64,000 nt of DNA from Brachynemurus nebulosus (GCA_035578155.1 JAPWDM010000001.1:169605498-169669497); one strand, 5' to 3'. Positions 34,865-46,376 are shown, counted from the first letter of the stretch. The notes: a model not told the origin generated them from the letters alone. Program-made: numbers and translations.

Positions 34865-35650
34865 CAGTATCTCACAAAAGTATTTAGACAAAAGTTTCTT
34901 TAAAAATTGTGGGAGTTTTTTTTGCACAAAAGAAAATAGAAATAAGGGAAATAAATTCTTCAAAATCTGTACTACAAAATCATACTAATTAAAATCACCG
35001 CAAATATTATAACTCTGTTTAAAAAAATAAAATTATATTAAGACATGTATTTTTGCACTCACAAGAGTCTTTAGACCGAACAGTAAACAAAAAAAATTAC
35101 AAGTTCGGAACACAGGATAATAACTATTTTTGGTATTTCGTTATACATCCCTTTGCTTTAATTATTATTGCTTGCAAGCGATTGGGCATTGATGCCATTA
35201 ATTTTGTTGTAAATTTCGGACTGATTTGGCTCTATTCATCAATTGAATGCTTTAATTAAATCCTGTTTATCAGAAATATTACGTTTTCTTATTTGAACAC
35301 CTAGATATTGTCCCTAGATGTTCGATAGGGTTTACATCTAGTCACTGTGGAGGTGTATGAAGCAAATGAGCTACGTAATACAAAAAAATACTGCTTCACT
35401 ACAATGCTGAATATTTAGGGTCATTGTCCTGTTAACAAATTAGTTCTTGGAAAGCTTTCCTATGAATTTAATTTTCTGGTGCTTGCACGTTAGTTCTTTT
35501 TTAAAATATTCCGACAAACATATTTATCCTTAACTTGATCCAAAAAATGTAAATTTCCAACAACATCACATCCCTACGACATGATGGCGTATTACCATGT
35601 TTGACAGTGTGCAGTCAAATACACACTTTTATTTATGTACTTAAAAAAGA
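34865..35650 (-). mobile_element. Tc1-like element, 5' truncated fossil
   Basis: One terminus survives at the left (CAGTATCTCACAAAAGTATT then TAGACA, preceded by TA at 34863-34864), typical of Tc1. The interior holds the decayed transposase on the minus strand. The sequence runs into repeat R5 at about 35668 before a second terminus is reached, so the upstream end is lost. Confidence 0.7.
35150..35620 (-). pseudogene. Tc1 (DD34E) transposase remnant
   Basis: On the minus strand the catalytic centre is visible. QDNDPKYSAL has its GAC at 35428-35426, and LDVNPIEHLG has its GAA at 35323-35321. There are exactly 34 residues between D and E, matching Tc1-type DD34E. Three stops fall within that span and the upstream part (VKHGNTPS, QVKDKYV-like) is in other frames, so it is inactive. 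The C-terminus near 35180 reads INAQSLASNNN. Family knowledge: Tc1 transposases are about 340 aa, and only the C-terminal half or so is recognisable here. Confidence 0.75.
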
Positions 35651-35667
35651 AGCAAAATTTTAATTAT

Positions 35668-36142
35668 TAACTTCCCATTGGAAGTTATTGTAATGGGTTC
35701 GGTTTTACGAATTGCTAATTTGGACATATCTTCACCTTTCAAGGTCACTAGAAACCGAATTCATCGTTTTTAGAGTGATGTCTGTGGGTGCGTTCGTTAG
35801 TTCGTTCGTTCGTTCGTGAATTTTTTTCGTCTCTCATATCTCCAGAACAAATAGTGATATCAACTCCGGACTAATTTCCTTAGATGCGTAATTAAAAAAT
35901 GAAGACCAGATAAAGTTTTCAACAAATTCGGATTAGCGGTTTGTTTTTTATAATAAAAAAAAAAGAAATTAAAAACCTTTTGTGAAATATTTATCGTCTT
36001 GCATATTTCGAGAATAAATGATGATATCGTTTGTTTAATGAGGAGTGGAGTCCTTCATGAGATACAGGGAACCGAGCCCCCCAATGTGAGGCTAGGGGCA
36101 AAGCACCTGCCGGGGGTTCGGGGGATGAGTCCCTGAATTGAA
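35668..36142 (-). repeat. Interspersed repeat R5, copy 2
   Basis: Inverted relative to 10890-11543. It begins at the palindromic end (TAACTTCCCATTGGAAGTTA), has a (CGTT)n tract at about 35795-35815, and ends with the GC-rich GCCGGGGGTTCGGGGGATGA block. It is shorter than copy 1 through an internal deletion or insertion difference. Confidence 0.65.
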
Positions 36143-36894
36143 AAAAAAGAATTATTTATGTACAATTAGAGATGGGCGAGGGAAAATTCCCATTTGGATA
36201 TTTATTGAGTATTTTCGAATTGGGTATTTTAAAATTGCCGAAACCTGGGTAAAAACAATTACTTAGCTGTACTTCTTTTCAAATGTGTTTTAATTAGATC
36301 TCTGTGAGACCATTTATTTCAAATGATTCTTTTATTTCAATTGAATGCTGTTCGAGTATTTGATCAATTAATTTTTCGAATTCTTAATTGTCTACTAAAT
36401 TTTTGTATTTTTTGACGGTGCTTAAAGAATATTATAAAGTACTATAAACTAAAAACAAAAATTGCTAAAATTAATCGGTTATTTATAACTACTTCTGTAA
36501 AAAGATTATAGAAAAGGTTTATAATTTTCCATCGCTAATAAGACATGTACACATTTTTGATAAAGACACAAGCATAAATAAAACTAAACTATATTAAATT
36601 GTTATTTTATTAATAAATAAATAACTAAAAATAAAATACATAATCTTGAAGTTAAATTTTTATATGATCATTAATTTTACATATACGACGTCACTGAAAT
36701 TAAATGTCAATTTGACCTATATTTTAATTTTTACATAATTTTACTTTTTACAATATTTTTAAAATTTTTGTCGCTATTATCACATATTTTAATTAAAAAA
36801 TGAATTCCTTATTTACGTAGAATGATTCCTTTTTTGGTATTTCTTTTATTTTGTGTAATGTCAAAATTGGTATTTTTCCGCTAATTATAGACCT

Positions 36895-36942
<48 letters not shown>

Positions 36943-37811
36943 GAAAAATTTAGAAAAATTAACAAATTTTCGCTAGAAATGGTTACATTTATCGATAAAT
37001 ACACTATTTACTTACCCAAATATAATATTTGTATACCACAAAGTTCATTATTGTAAAATAATAATTTAATTTTTCTCACCAACGCCAAATAAGCACACTT
37101 TAGACAAATTCACATGCTAACGTGTATATCCTATTCTTTTGTTTCTTTTTTTGTGGAATGTTCAAAGGAATCTACGTATTCATTCTAACATATCATATTA
37201 TATTATATCTTGTCTTTCTCTTAATAAATAGGTTCCATCCACATTTTTCTATATCAATGTCGAAACTTTTTCTATACATCTGATATATTATTTCATTACC
37301 TATATAATACACATTTGTATGTCGTAGATATATGTACACATATATAGGTAAGTATGTATATATAATAAGGTTTTATCAATATTCTCTAACGACGAAAAAT
37401 TTTAAAGTAACTCTATAGGGACAATTTTTTTACGCTCTTTTCGCCCTCGTGCCACCATGAAATAAAAGACATTGTTGTTTGGTGTGTGTGTGTGTCTTTA
37501 TGCGGGGCGTTTGATATTGAATTTTGTGTCCCATAACGTCTTTGCTGCTCTTTACATTTTTCGTTTTCTTTTTTTCTTCCACATATACATTGATGGAAAA
37601 TAATGATGGAACATAAACGATGAGGCAATGGAATATGAAGTAAGTTGATTATGTAAATTGATTGTTATAGCTTCTCTTTTCTATGCTATGACTTTATTAT
37701 TAAATAAAAAAAAAAAAAAAGTATATATAGTGACGCATCAGTCAACCAGCCAGTCAGTGAGTCGTTTTTCCTAAAAATATCAAACGATTTTATCGTCTGG
37801 TATCTCTCAAG
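36143..37811. other. No gene seen; long poly-T
   Basis: AT-rich DNA with an uninterrupted T-run of about 40 (36897-36938) and a short (GT)n at about 37480-37495. The minus-strand frame at 37413-37628 has no recognisable motif. Confidence 0.4.
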
Positions 37812-37813
37812 TA

Positions 37814-38678
37814 CCGTAAAACCGTCTAGAGCCGGACAGGGGGTCTAGACCCGGACATTTTGTACCAATCTTCAAATTAAATAATTTCTACATTAACCTG
37901 CAACAATAAACATTTGTTCTTGACGTCATTAGAGAGAGCAAAACATCCTCTAAACAGCTGTACCAATAAAAACTACGGATTTCAACATTTACTATTTCAT
38001 TTTACAGGATTACTATCCTACAGTTTTTCAAAGAAATAGAATGTGTGTCTAACTTACAATCAGACTTGTAATTTTCGTCATAATTGTTATATTGTTTTAG
38101 TTTTGTATGTGTTCAACATTTTATTGCGCATCATTTAATGATGTTTGAAGTTATATTCGATGTATATATAAAAAAAATACATGCTATATATGTATATTCG
38201 TTTAGACCCGGACACATCAGTTTATTACACTATGTCCGCGATTCGCACCAGTTGTAACTCCCACTGTCCATACGTTTATATTCCCCCCAGAATTACGCAG
38301 TTTATTCCTCCTTCTGGTGTCGTATCGCATGTTCACTTCATAGAGAGGCATACTATGCATTGCCCCCTCTCCCTTCCCACAAAATATTTTGAAGTCTTTA
38401 ACAGGTTCAAAGACATCAGACGATATAAAACACTGTCCTAAACCCGACGGGAGAGGTTAGTTTGCATGTTATTACATTATTTAAGTAAGTGGCCGGGTTA
38501 AGACGGATTTGGGGGGTTGACCTGGACACTTACTAATTATTTTTTATTTTTTATTTTTTACTTATAATGAAACAAATGGGTAATACTTTTATTGGTCATA
38601 TCTATGAAGGAAACATGTATAAACATAAAACTATACCGAAAAATGTAAAAAAGTGTCTGGGTCTGGACGGTCTTACGG
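37814..38678. mobile_element. TA-flanked element (AGACCCGGACA family)
   Basis: TIRs CCGTAAAACCGTCTAGAGCC and, inverted at the right, CCGTAAGACCGTCCAGACCC. They are flanked by TA at 37812-37813 and 38679-38680. The motif (T/C)AGACCCGGACA, or a variant, recurs inside at about 37845, 38205, 38437, 38490 and 38520 on both strands. This is the same design as the families at 14451 and 40387. The frames at 38181-38441 and 38567-38884 have no recognisable domain; the second crosses the right end. No zinc-ribbon remnant was found. Confidence 0.75.
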
Positions 38679-38962
38679 TACCTAAATATAACCAAAGCAA
38701 AATTGAATTAATTGTACAGAAATTTACCATTTTTGCTTTAATCATATTTCTATTCAAAAGTCTCTCGCATTTGAAAAGAAAACGTAGCAATATTACAGTT
38801 CAAATTGTACCACCTTCAAGGAGTATTTTTGGTTTACATAAGGCTTCATGTCCAGCATCAAGACTTATAATCACTGTGCTATGAGCCCTACGATGAAATG
38901 CATGGATTGTGAATGTATTGGAAAGCAAAGACCAAGGGCACCAGCCACATGACTTCCATATC

Positions 38963-39234
38963 CAGGGCCATAATTAGGCTGAGGCAGCCGAGGCATTTCC
39001 TCGGGTCCCCAGCCAAAGCGTGCCCCCAAGAGAATACAAGAAATTTCAAATTTTTAAATTTTAAAGGCGGTAATTCTGTAAAATTAGGGCAGCAAACGAA
39101 CAAACGACTGACAAGCAAAAAAATAGGTCGCCGCTTTTTGTTTTCGTGGAATTTTTTGTTTTTGCCAGGTGCGGCGTAGGGCCCCCGAATGTACTATCTG
39201 CCCCGGGGGCCCTGAAGACCTAGTTACCACCCTG
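38963..39234. mobile_element. hAT-like MITE
   Basis: Termini CAGGGCCATAATTAGGCTGA and, inverted at the right, CAGGGTGGTAACTAGGTCTT, with GC-rich subterminal GAGGC/GGGCC sequences. The flanking 8-mers TCCATATC and TCAAGATC match at 6 of 8 positions, compatible with a decayed 8-bp hAT duplication. No coding. The frames on either strand across it are incidental. Confidence 0.6.
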
Positions 39235-40268
39235 TCAAGATCATAGGGGTCTTCGTAACTGAAACTATAAAATCATTAAAAGAGAAAATGTGGCCTCATA
39301 GACTCGACAGTTAATACTGAATATATTTTTAAAATCCACATTTAAGTAGTTTTATTATTTGTCTGGATTCGTAATTCATAGTCTTCCGTCTAATAGGATA
39401 AAACAACTTTTTGAAATATTCACAATTAATACACGACATATCTTTGAACTTGCAATAAAAATAATAATAATATTAGTGAAGAATTGAATACTTTTGTTGA
39501 ATTTCTCGTATTTCAAGGCTCAAAGTTAATGTTTTAACTATTTAAAAAATAAATTGATATTTAATATTGAAAATAAAAAATTATTAAAATAGACATATTT
39601 TATCTCTCTTCTACCTATTTTATCCTATAAAGTTGCCTTTATTTTTATTTTGCATTTTCTGAAAATTTATTAACTAGAAACTTGAAGCAGTGTTCTAAAA
39701 TCAAAAAAATTGGTTTTAATTGGCTTTCAACCACTACGTTATAAAAGCAAAAAAAAAGACAAAAAAAGGCAAAAAAAAAAATTATTTAAATAAAAAAGTT
39801 TTCACATACGCATATACCTACATAAGATTAAAATAGCATCAGTGTATTTGGTAATAATTTTTGCTAACAATTTTTAATTAAAATTTAGAAAAATAAAAAT
39901 TTCTCTGTGAATAATTTTGAAATGTTTGAACATATGAGACGGAGTACAACTCGACGATAATTTCACTTTTTAATTAATGTTATTATTAGCAAACATTTTT
40001 CTTTTCCAAATTAAAATTTTTTTTGAAAACATTTTCAAAATATGTGTTAATCAGATCGACTCATTACAGCTATTTAATAAATTAAATTTTAATTAAAATA
40101 ATTACCGCAGTTCACAAAAAAAAGAGAATCAATAATAATAATATTAATAAAAAAGCTTTTCGTTCTCTTTTTAGAATCATATTTGGTTTTCCTGTAATAT
40201 GATAGATGTTATAAATTTTAACATCTATAAATAAAAAAAGCAAAGTTGGTGCTTAATTCAATATGAAT
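39235..40268. other. No gene seen
   Basis: Very AT-rich. No ORF or repeat supported. Confidence 0.4.
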
Positions 40269-40386
40269 TACAGTATAGCACCGATAATGGAAACATCAGT
40301 TTTGGAAATTTTTTGAGAGCATCAAATTAGTCAACATCACTTTTGGAAAGTTGCATCAAAAATTTCAAGTACATAAATATTAAATA

Positions 40387-41339
40387 GGGTAAGTACGGGA
40401 GAGATGCCGCGTCGGGAGTGATGCCGCAGTAGCCATAGTTCGTCGGTTGATTGACAGATAGCGCTATTGATGGATTATATGTTTAAAATAAGTTACTTAT
40501 TTAAGCTGTATATGGTAATATTTATGATTAGTCCATCAGTTTAGTAATTATCCAACTTTTTATTATTGAAAAGTACGTTTTTTAACATAATATTTTATCA
40601 GCCATTTAATTCATTAGAATTTAAGAATGTATACTTCATTGTTTTAATGAAAATGAGTTTTGTTATTAATTTAGGTATATTTTAAAAGTACTGTATAAAA
40701 TTTTAGGTTGAAATTCCGCACTATGCTTGCTATAGCAACATGCGGCATCTATCCCAACAAAAAGGAGAGACGCCGCATTTAAAGTTGGTATAGATGCCGC
40801 ATCATATTACATGTTAAAAACATAGACCTATATACCTTAATTATGCAATTTTTTTTTTGGACTGTAAATTATGCCACGTAAATATAAAAGATCCATTAAT
40901 GGATCAGGAAGAGCCCTCATATTAGTGAAGATAACGAAAATAATGATGACTGCCTGTGTATTGAATGTTTTGAAAGGTACTCAGAAACAAATAAAAATTT
41001 GACTGGTTAAGATGCATTAAGTGCCAAAAATGGTTACATATGGCATGCATCATGTATGGAGATGTGTGTAAAATGCAAAATTTTTAATATGAACTATGCC
41101 GCGTCACACCTTCTTTGATGCGGCATCTCTCCCATAGGTGTGGGAGAGACGCCGCTTTGCAGGCTCTACAAAAATGTTAATTATGAATCCTTTATGACTC
41201 AAAATTTACAATTATTTATAAATAATTGTAAAGAACAATGTTTAGATTTATTGTGTACCAAATTTCAAATCAATTAAATGCTTACTTTAAGAATTATCAA
41301 GTGTTTTCAAAATGTGCGGCATCTCTCCCGCATTCACCC
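40387..41339 (+). mobile_element. Pogo-like MITE, copy A (GGGAGAGATGCCGC family)
   Basis: Termini GGGTAAGTACGGGAGAGATG and the inverse (GCGGCATCTCTCCCGCATTC then ACCC), flanked by TA at 40385-40386 and 41340-41341. The motif (G)GAGAGATGCCGC/GCGGCATCTCTCC recurs about eight times in both orientations, near 40395, 40415, 40742, 40763, 40790, 41117, 41142 and 41316. Copy B (61588-62331) and truncated copy C (1-233) share sequence end to end. The middle retains the two ends of a transposase gene (40871-41090). It is inserted in the MITE at 40271-41440. Confidence 0.85.
40871..41090 (+). pseudogene. Pogo/DDE_1-type transposase remnant: N-terminal stub joined to zinc-ribbon tail
   Basis: ATG at 40871 opens MPRKYKRS, a start typical of pogo/Tigger-type transposases, for about 18 codons. 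A second frame from 40924 reads an acidic linker (SEDNENNDD) then CLCIECFERYSETNKNLT. A third frame from 41001 reads DWLRCIKCQKWLHMAC. Together these give C-x2-C-x-E-x-Y-S...W-x2-C-x2-C-x2-W-x-H-x2-C, the C-terminal ribbon of this transposase group. The catalytic core (normally about 400 aa) is absent, so an internal deletion fused the start to the tail. Copy B has lost this segment apart from the MPRK start. Confidence 0.75.
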
Positions 41340-41442
41340 TACTTGACATTTTTGATGCAACTTTCCAAAAGTGATGTTGACTAATTTGATGTTCTCAAAA
41401 AATTTCCAAAACTGATGTTTCCATTATCGGTGCTATACCGTA

Positions 41443-42176
41443 ATAACTGTGGAATTCGTTTGTATCGATAATGTTTACTATTTATAACAACACAAAAAAT
41501 ATTTGTGGTTTAATGTTCAACTTTATAAAAACTAGTCTGCAGTTACCGCACTTCATCTTACCTTAATATGCGAAACTGTGTGAACTTTATCTAGATAAAT
41601 TAATGAAGATGAATTAAATTTGGAAAGTAAATAGTACGAGGATTGCACCAAGATTATCTGCACCTGATACTCCCTGTCTGCTTTTTTATTGTATTTATCT
41701 ATTTTTACTTTTATATTAAAAGTGTTACACAGAATAAGTATTGGAAAGAAAAAGAAGAAATAAATAAATAAATAAGTTACCCGTTATTTGTTGGTAAGTA
41801 TTATTTCAAGTCTTAAAACTCCCCGAGAACATGTACTCAATTTATCACATTCTGTGTAATCTATCAAACTCTATTTCACAAGAAGTTAGTGGATGAAATT
41901 TGTGAACTTAACAGTGACATTTCATTTATTCTCCGGGGATAAGTTTACAAAGTAATTCCTGGTGAAAGGACATTTTTTTTCTATTTTTCCTGATCAATGT
42001 GAATTGAGTAGCGTGTTTTCTATACATCTATTTCGATTTACTTATTGTTATAATTATTGCTTTCGAAAGAAAATATTTAAGTATGTAAAAAAAAATGTCG
42101 CACATCTCTGATCAGTGATTTATGAGGAAAACATTTTGCTTATGTCATATCCACACGTATATGCATGCACGTATTA
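41443..42176. other. No gene seen
   Basis: AT-rich. No supported feature. Confidence 0.4.
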
Positions 42177-42178
42177 TA

Positions 42179-42414
42179 CAGAGCCTTTCAAAATGATTGA
42201 AGTGCCAAGGTCATTGCTGAACACAAGACTTACTTCACGATAACTATATAGTAATATTTTCTATAAAACTACATTCTCTTTTCCAAACAACATGCCACAA
42301 TATTCAACGTTATACGTATATATAATTTTGATCATTTTTCATCAAGAGCGGCAATATTTCTGTTTGTACACATTTTTTGTGACCTTGGCACTTCAATAAT
42401 TTTGAAAGGCTCTG
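42179..42414. mobile_element. Mariner-type MITE, 236 bp
   Basis: TIRs of about 36 bp start CAGAGCCTTTCAAAATGATT and are inverted at the right end. TA flanks both ends (42177-42178, 42415-42416). The arms share AGTGCCAAGGTCA. The TA-CAG...CTG-TA form is typical of Tc1/mariner MITEs. No coding. Confidence 0.85.
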
Positions 42415-42746
42415 TATATAATTCATAGATATAGGGTGAGTTTTTTTAGAGTTACCATGTTTAGTACCTACAACTATACTATTGACTTAATCAAAAAATT
42501 ATTCGAATAACAGTTGTAGACACCGTTGGTTCCTATAACCAAGAGTTTTATAGCTCCGTTAGTTTTGGGCACTGATACAAACTTATACTTTTTTTAAATA
42601 GAACAACATATTACTTTGTTGATAAAACTTATCCAGTATATCAATAAAAAATATTAATAGAGGAAATTAATTTTTTTGCAAATTTATTTTTTGAATTTTT
42701 TTTATATTTATTAATTTTACGACAAATACGTATCTATGCATATATA

Positions 42747-43130
42747 ACGTAAAAGCCCCTATACCGGAATACTATTTTTAGGTATGTAAATAAACTGGCC
42801 TATAAAAATTGACAAATAAATTAAACACCCATTTTTTTTTCTTAATAAGCATGAAAGAAAGTTTTTTAATCCAATGAATATTTTTTGAAAAAAAATACAA
42901 CTCAAAAATTTTTATTTATTAATGTGTTTCTTTTACAAAATGTCGACATCTATATCCAAACAAAGAAATATTAATGACACTAGGATTTGGGAACCGATAT
43001 ACAAACAGACGTGTAATATGAGTAATATGACACATAGAGTAACATCTAAACGTCAAAATAGGAAACATAGAGTGGTTTAAGTATCAGACGTAGAAATAAA
43101 GGATCAAAATACTGTATTCAACAAAAACTG

Positions 43131-43198
<68 letters not shown>

Positions 43199-43377
43199 TT
43201 CTTTAATTAGGTAAGGAAACATTAAATGCGAGGTGAATTTAAATTGAAAAATAATAATTCTATTAATAATAATTTTTGATATCAGAGGTTTCTTTCAGAA
43301 ATAACTTTATTAATATGCCTATAAATGTCCAAACTCTTCGGACAAATGATTGCGTTCCGGTATAGGGGTTTTTACGT
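42747..43377. mobile_element. TA-flanked element (ACGTAAAARCCCCTATACCGG)
   Basis: Termini ACGTAAAAGCCCCTATACCG and, inverted at the right, ACGTAAAAACCCCTATACCG, with TA at 42745-42746 and 43378-43379. The 631-bp interior is AT-rich and holds a (TA)n tract at 43135-43194. No transposase remnant was recognised. Confidence 0.75.
43135..43194. repeat. (TA)n microsatellite
   Basis: About 60 bp, inside the TA-flanked element at 42747-43377. Confidence 0.95.
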
Positions 43378-43604
43378 TACTGGATATAATTTTATTTTTT
43401 TTTTTTATTCAGGAAACGAACCAGAAATTAACAGGTATCAAAACAAGTAGTTAATTTTTCATTATGTAAATGCCATTCGTTCACATTTAATAGTATTATA
43501 TTCTTTTTAAAATGTAAATAAGTTTAATAGATTAGCATTTCAATAAATTACAATCAAAAAATTTGAGCAGGATCGTTAGAATTAAATCAAACTAAAAGAG
43601 CTAT

Positions 43605-44330
43605 GAAGCTCCTGCCGATAGTAACCGATTGCTCTCAACGGTGTCTACAACTGTTATCTGAGCGATTTTTGATCAAGGGGAAATTTGCTAAAAAGAAAAA
43701 AGGAAATCGATTTTTTTTTGATAATTATGGTCCTTACGGTGTTAGAAATATTCTCCTGAAATTTTATTTTATCAAAATGAAAAATCAAAAAGTTATTAAC
43801 ATTTGTGCACAGACTTTATTATAAATTCAAATTAAAAAAAAAAAATGAAAAAAGAAAAATTTTAAATGCCATTTTCTCGAAAGTACGTTTTTTGACATGG
43901 TCTCTCATGTATCTCAAAAAGTACTTAATATATCGACATAAATCAAAATGCATATTATTCCTCGAGGCCGTCATTTTGGCAGGAAGTATGATCTTTTGGT
44001 TCCGTAATATATATTTTAAAAACTGTTTACATTCGAGAAAAAGGGATGATTTATGAAAATTTACTTCCAGAATACGATTTTTCGTTGGTTTTTTATTTTT
44101 TTTTCTTAGGTCCTAATTAGTGCCATAACTCTATATCTATACGATATTTGCAGAAAATTCTTGATTTTTTGGTTTCGATTCACTGGAGATTTCAGAACGC
44201 GAGGAACCATCAAGGTGACAAAATCTCGCAGTATCGACTTCAAAGCCATTTATAGTCAACTCATTTTTTAATTTTTTTTGTAGTCTCAAGACATGTAGAA
44301 ACAGTTTTGTATATTTATTTGTATAAAAAT
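43605..44330 (-). repeat. Interspersed repeat R4, copy 2
   Basis: Inverse of 7400-8060, with GTACGTTTTTTGACATGGT, AACGCGAGGAACCATCAAGG and CTCAAGACATGTAGAAAC. Short frames here (43603-43824, 43805-44056) are incidental. Confidence 0.6.
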
Positions 44331-44349
44331 AGTTATTTTCAATACATAA

Positions 44350-44555
44350 TATGCGTAAAGAGAGGTATTCTAGTAGGCTTAAATTGGGGCATGAGTCTAA
44401 GGGATTGACGCATAGACAACGAGATCGAGTGCGCTGTATAACCCCACTCGCCTGACGGCTCGTGGGGGTAAGCGCACGAGATCTCGTTGTGTATACGTCA
44501 GTCCCTTTAGCGAGTGCCCCAGTTTAAGCCTATTGCATACCTCACTTTACGCATA
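44350..44555. mobile_element. GC-richer palindromic MITE
   Basis: Near-perfect hairpin of about 206 bp. Arms read TATGCGTAAAGAGAGGTATT then AGTAGGCTTAAATTGGGGCA, with ACAACGAGATCGAGTGCGC near the loop, and are inverted on the right. The loop contains ACTCGCCTGACGGCTCGTGG. It stands out in base composition from the AT-rich surroundings. Confidence 0.75.
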
Positions 44556-45426
44556 CGTATCGAACATAATTATTTATAACGACGTATTCTAAAGTTTAAT
44601 AGAGAGAAAAAATTAATTATTTTTAAGTAATTTTAAAAAATAGTAGGGTTAATTTTATTTTATGTTATATAAAAAAAAATTTTTATTAAATTGTAGATCG
44701 TTTTTATTTTTTTTTTATTAATTTGTTGATCGTTTCCATGTTTAATTTGAATATGAGTATCATTCACAAATGGGTATCATTATTTTCTCGCATAGTTTTA
44801 GCTACTTTCACGCACAGTTGTACTTTCGCGCACAGTTACTGTCGTTTGTTTTACAATGATATGAAAACTGCTCTTTACGCCCACTACACAATACTCGAAC
44901 ATTGAACTTTAGAAGCGGGTGTTATAAAAAATATATAATAAAAATGGCCGTTTTTTCGATATTTTTTGGCGAATCTCCCCTTAAGTCAATAGTTTAGCCG
45001 TTTATTTTAATCATCTATCACACAATATTTTCTGTTTTGAATTTTTGTTTCCGTCACCTTTAATCATTGTTTTATTCAAATTGTAGGTAACGGAATATTT
45101 AAGGAGGATTGTTGGCTGGCTACCTGTACATAAATCATATTTTAACACTGTATAGCACTAATATATTATTCACATGAATGTCGGAGTTAACTATATCCAG
45201 AGTGGGTCCGACTAAAAGCGAAGTTAACCTGCGGTGCCTTAAAACAAATTTCATTCAATAATATAACAATTTATTGCATTTTTCTACTTTTACATTGCAC
45301 ATATTTCTACAGTGAATTCTAAAGTACTGAACCCATGGTAGATTGACACATATACTCGTAAAATTTTTATATAGAAAATTTTAGCTGAGAATAAACTCTC
45401 TGAACGAAATCCATAGTTGTTCTCGC
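44556..45426. other. No gene seen
   Basis: AT-rich. 44975-44990 (TCTCCCCTTAA) resembles the terminus of the TTAA element at 4517-5423, but no partner end was found. Confidence 0.35.
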
Positions 45427-45555
45427 TTTAAGTCTAATTTTTTCAGTTGAAAAATTCCACTTAATCAGATAAGAACGGAACGAGGCGAGAGTTGGGGCGC
45501 TATCCGTTTTCGGATCCGTAAAACACGATTCTGAAAAAAAAAATGTTATATACGA

Positions 45556-45558
<3 letters not shown>
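45427..45558 (+). mobile_element. Diverged helentron-like 5' end
   Basis: Plus-strand sequence from AAGTCTAATTTTTTCAG through GAGGCGAGAGTTGGGGCGCT and ATCCGTTTTCGGATCCGTA to the (TA)n aligns with the minus-strand 5' region of the three full copies (GAGGCGAGAGTAGGGGCGCT, ATCCGTTTTCGGACCCGTA). The arrangement, including (TA)n placement, is the same, but identity is clearly lower. The rest of the element is missing: after the (TA)n the sequence is unrelated. Confidence 0.6.

Positions 45559-45647
<89 letters not shown>
45559..45647. repeat. (TA)n microsatellite
   Basis: About 89 bp. It lies between the helentron-like 5' end and a sequence starting CTAGGGTGGCGCAAAAAAAC, an end-like motif similar in style to the GGGTGGGCC terminus at 8301. 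Confidence 0.95.
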
Positions 45648-45847
45648 TAGGGTGGCGCAAAAAAACCACATATTTTTCTTTTTTTTGTCATGAATGCTCT
45701 TGTCAAGAATGCTCACCAAAAATTAACTCGATAAAAAAATTTTTAAGGGTCGTTCAAACCTTTTTAAAATTTGAAAATGGGCCAAAAATCGATCTTTGTT
45801 TTTCATCAAATTTTTTTTCTCATCCCTGCATATGTTTGTACATTGAA

Positions 45848-46376
45848 TAAAATAACAGAATAAAAATGTTAACCTGTTTTGAACAACAAAGAAGTAACAC
45901 AACAATTGTGTAGAGCAAAAGAATGTTATAAGTACGTCAATTAGATTAGAATATATATCTACCAAAATATATATAATTAAAATGATGAGAGTAGTTCTTA
46001 TTGTTAAACAAAGCCGAAAAATTATAAGTTTTTTCAGTTATTAACGATTATAGTTTTATTAAACGTTTAAAAATGAAACATTTTTCTTACATTTTAAGAT
46101 TATTTTGTTACAGATTTAGTTACAGAAAATCATGTAAGCTTACTTGAGATTGTTTATCGTATATTATAAAATACAAACTCAAGTAAGCTTACATGATTTT
46201 TTGTAATAAATTAAATCTGTAAAAAAATATCCTTAAAATGTAAAAAAATTGGTTCATTTTTAAATGTTTAATAAAACTATATTCGTCAGTAATTAAAAAA
46301 ACGTTTTGTTTAATAACAAGAACTATTCTCATCTATTTTATTATATATATTTTAGTAGATATATATGGAAACTAGT
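45848..46376. mobile_element. Palindromic MITE (family M2), copy 1
   Basis: Palindrome 45949-46376 has arms of about 205 bp that meet at ATCATGTAAGCTTACTTGAG / CTCAAGTAAGCTTACATGAT. A 100-bp flank (45848-45948) is also shared with copy 2 (58785-59290, inverted), so the mobile unit may be longer than the palindrome. No coding. Confidence 0.75.

Larger units (their letters stand above)
40271..41440. mobile_element. Tc1/mariner-style MITE carrying a nested element
   Basis: TIR CAGTATAGCACCGATAATGG at the left and its inverse (CCATTATCGGTGCTATACCG) at the right are flanked by TA (40269-40270, 41441-41442). Arms extend about 110 bp (ATCAGTTTTGGAAATTTTTT, GAAAGTTGCATCAAAAATTT), so the original element was a palindromic MITE of roughly 215 bp. 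It was split near its centre by the pogo-like element at 40387-41339. Confidence 0.8.

Noticed and set aside
36897..36938. Poly-T as a reverse-oriented retroposon tail
   Set aside because: No retroposon body or target duplication is recognisable next to it; a simple homopolymer is sufficient.
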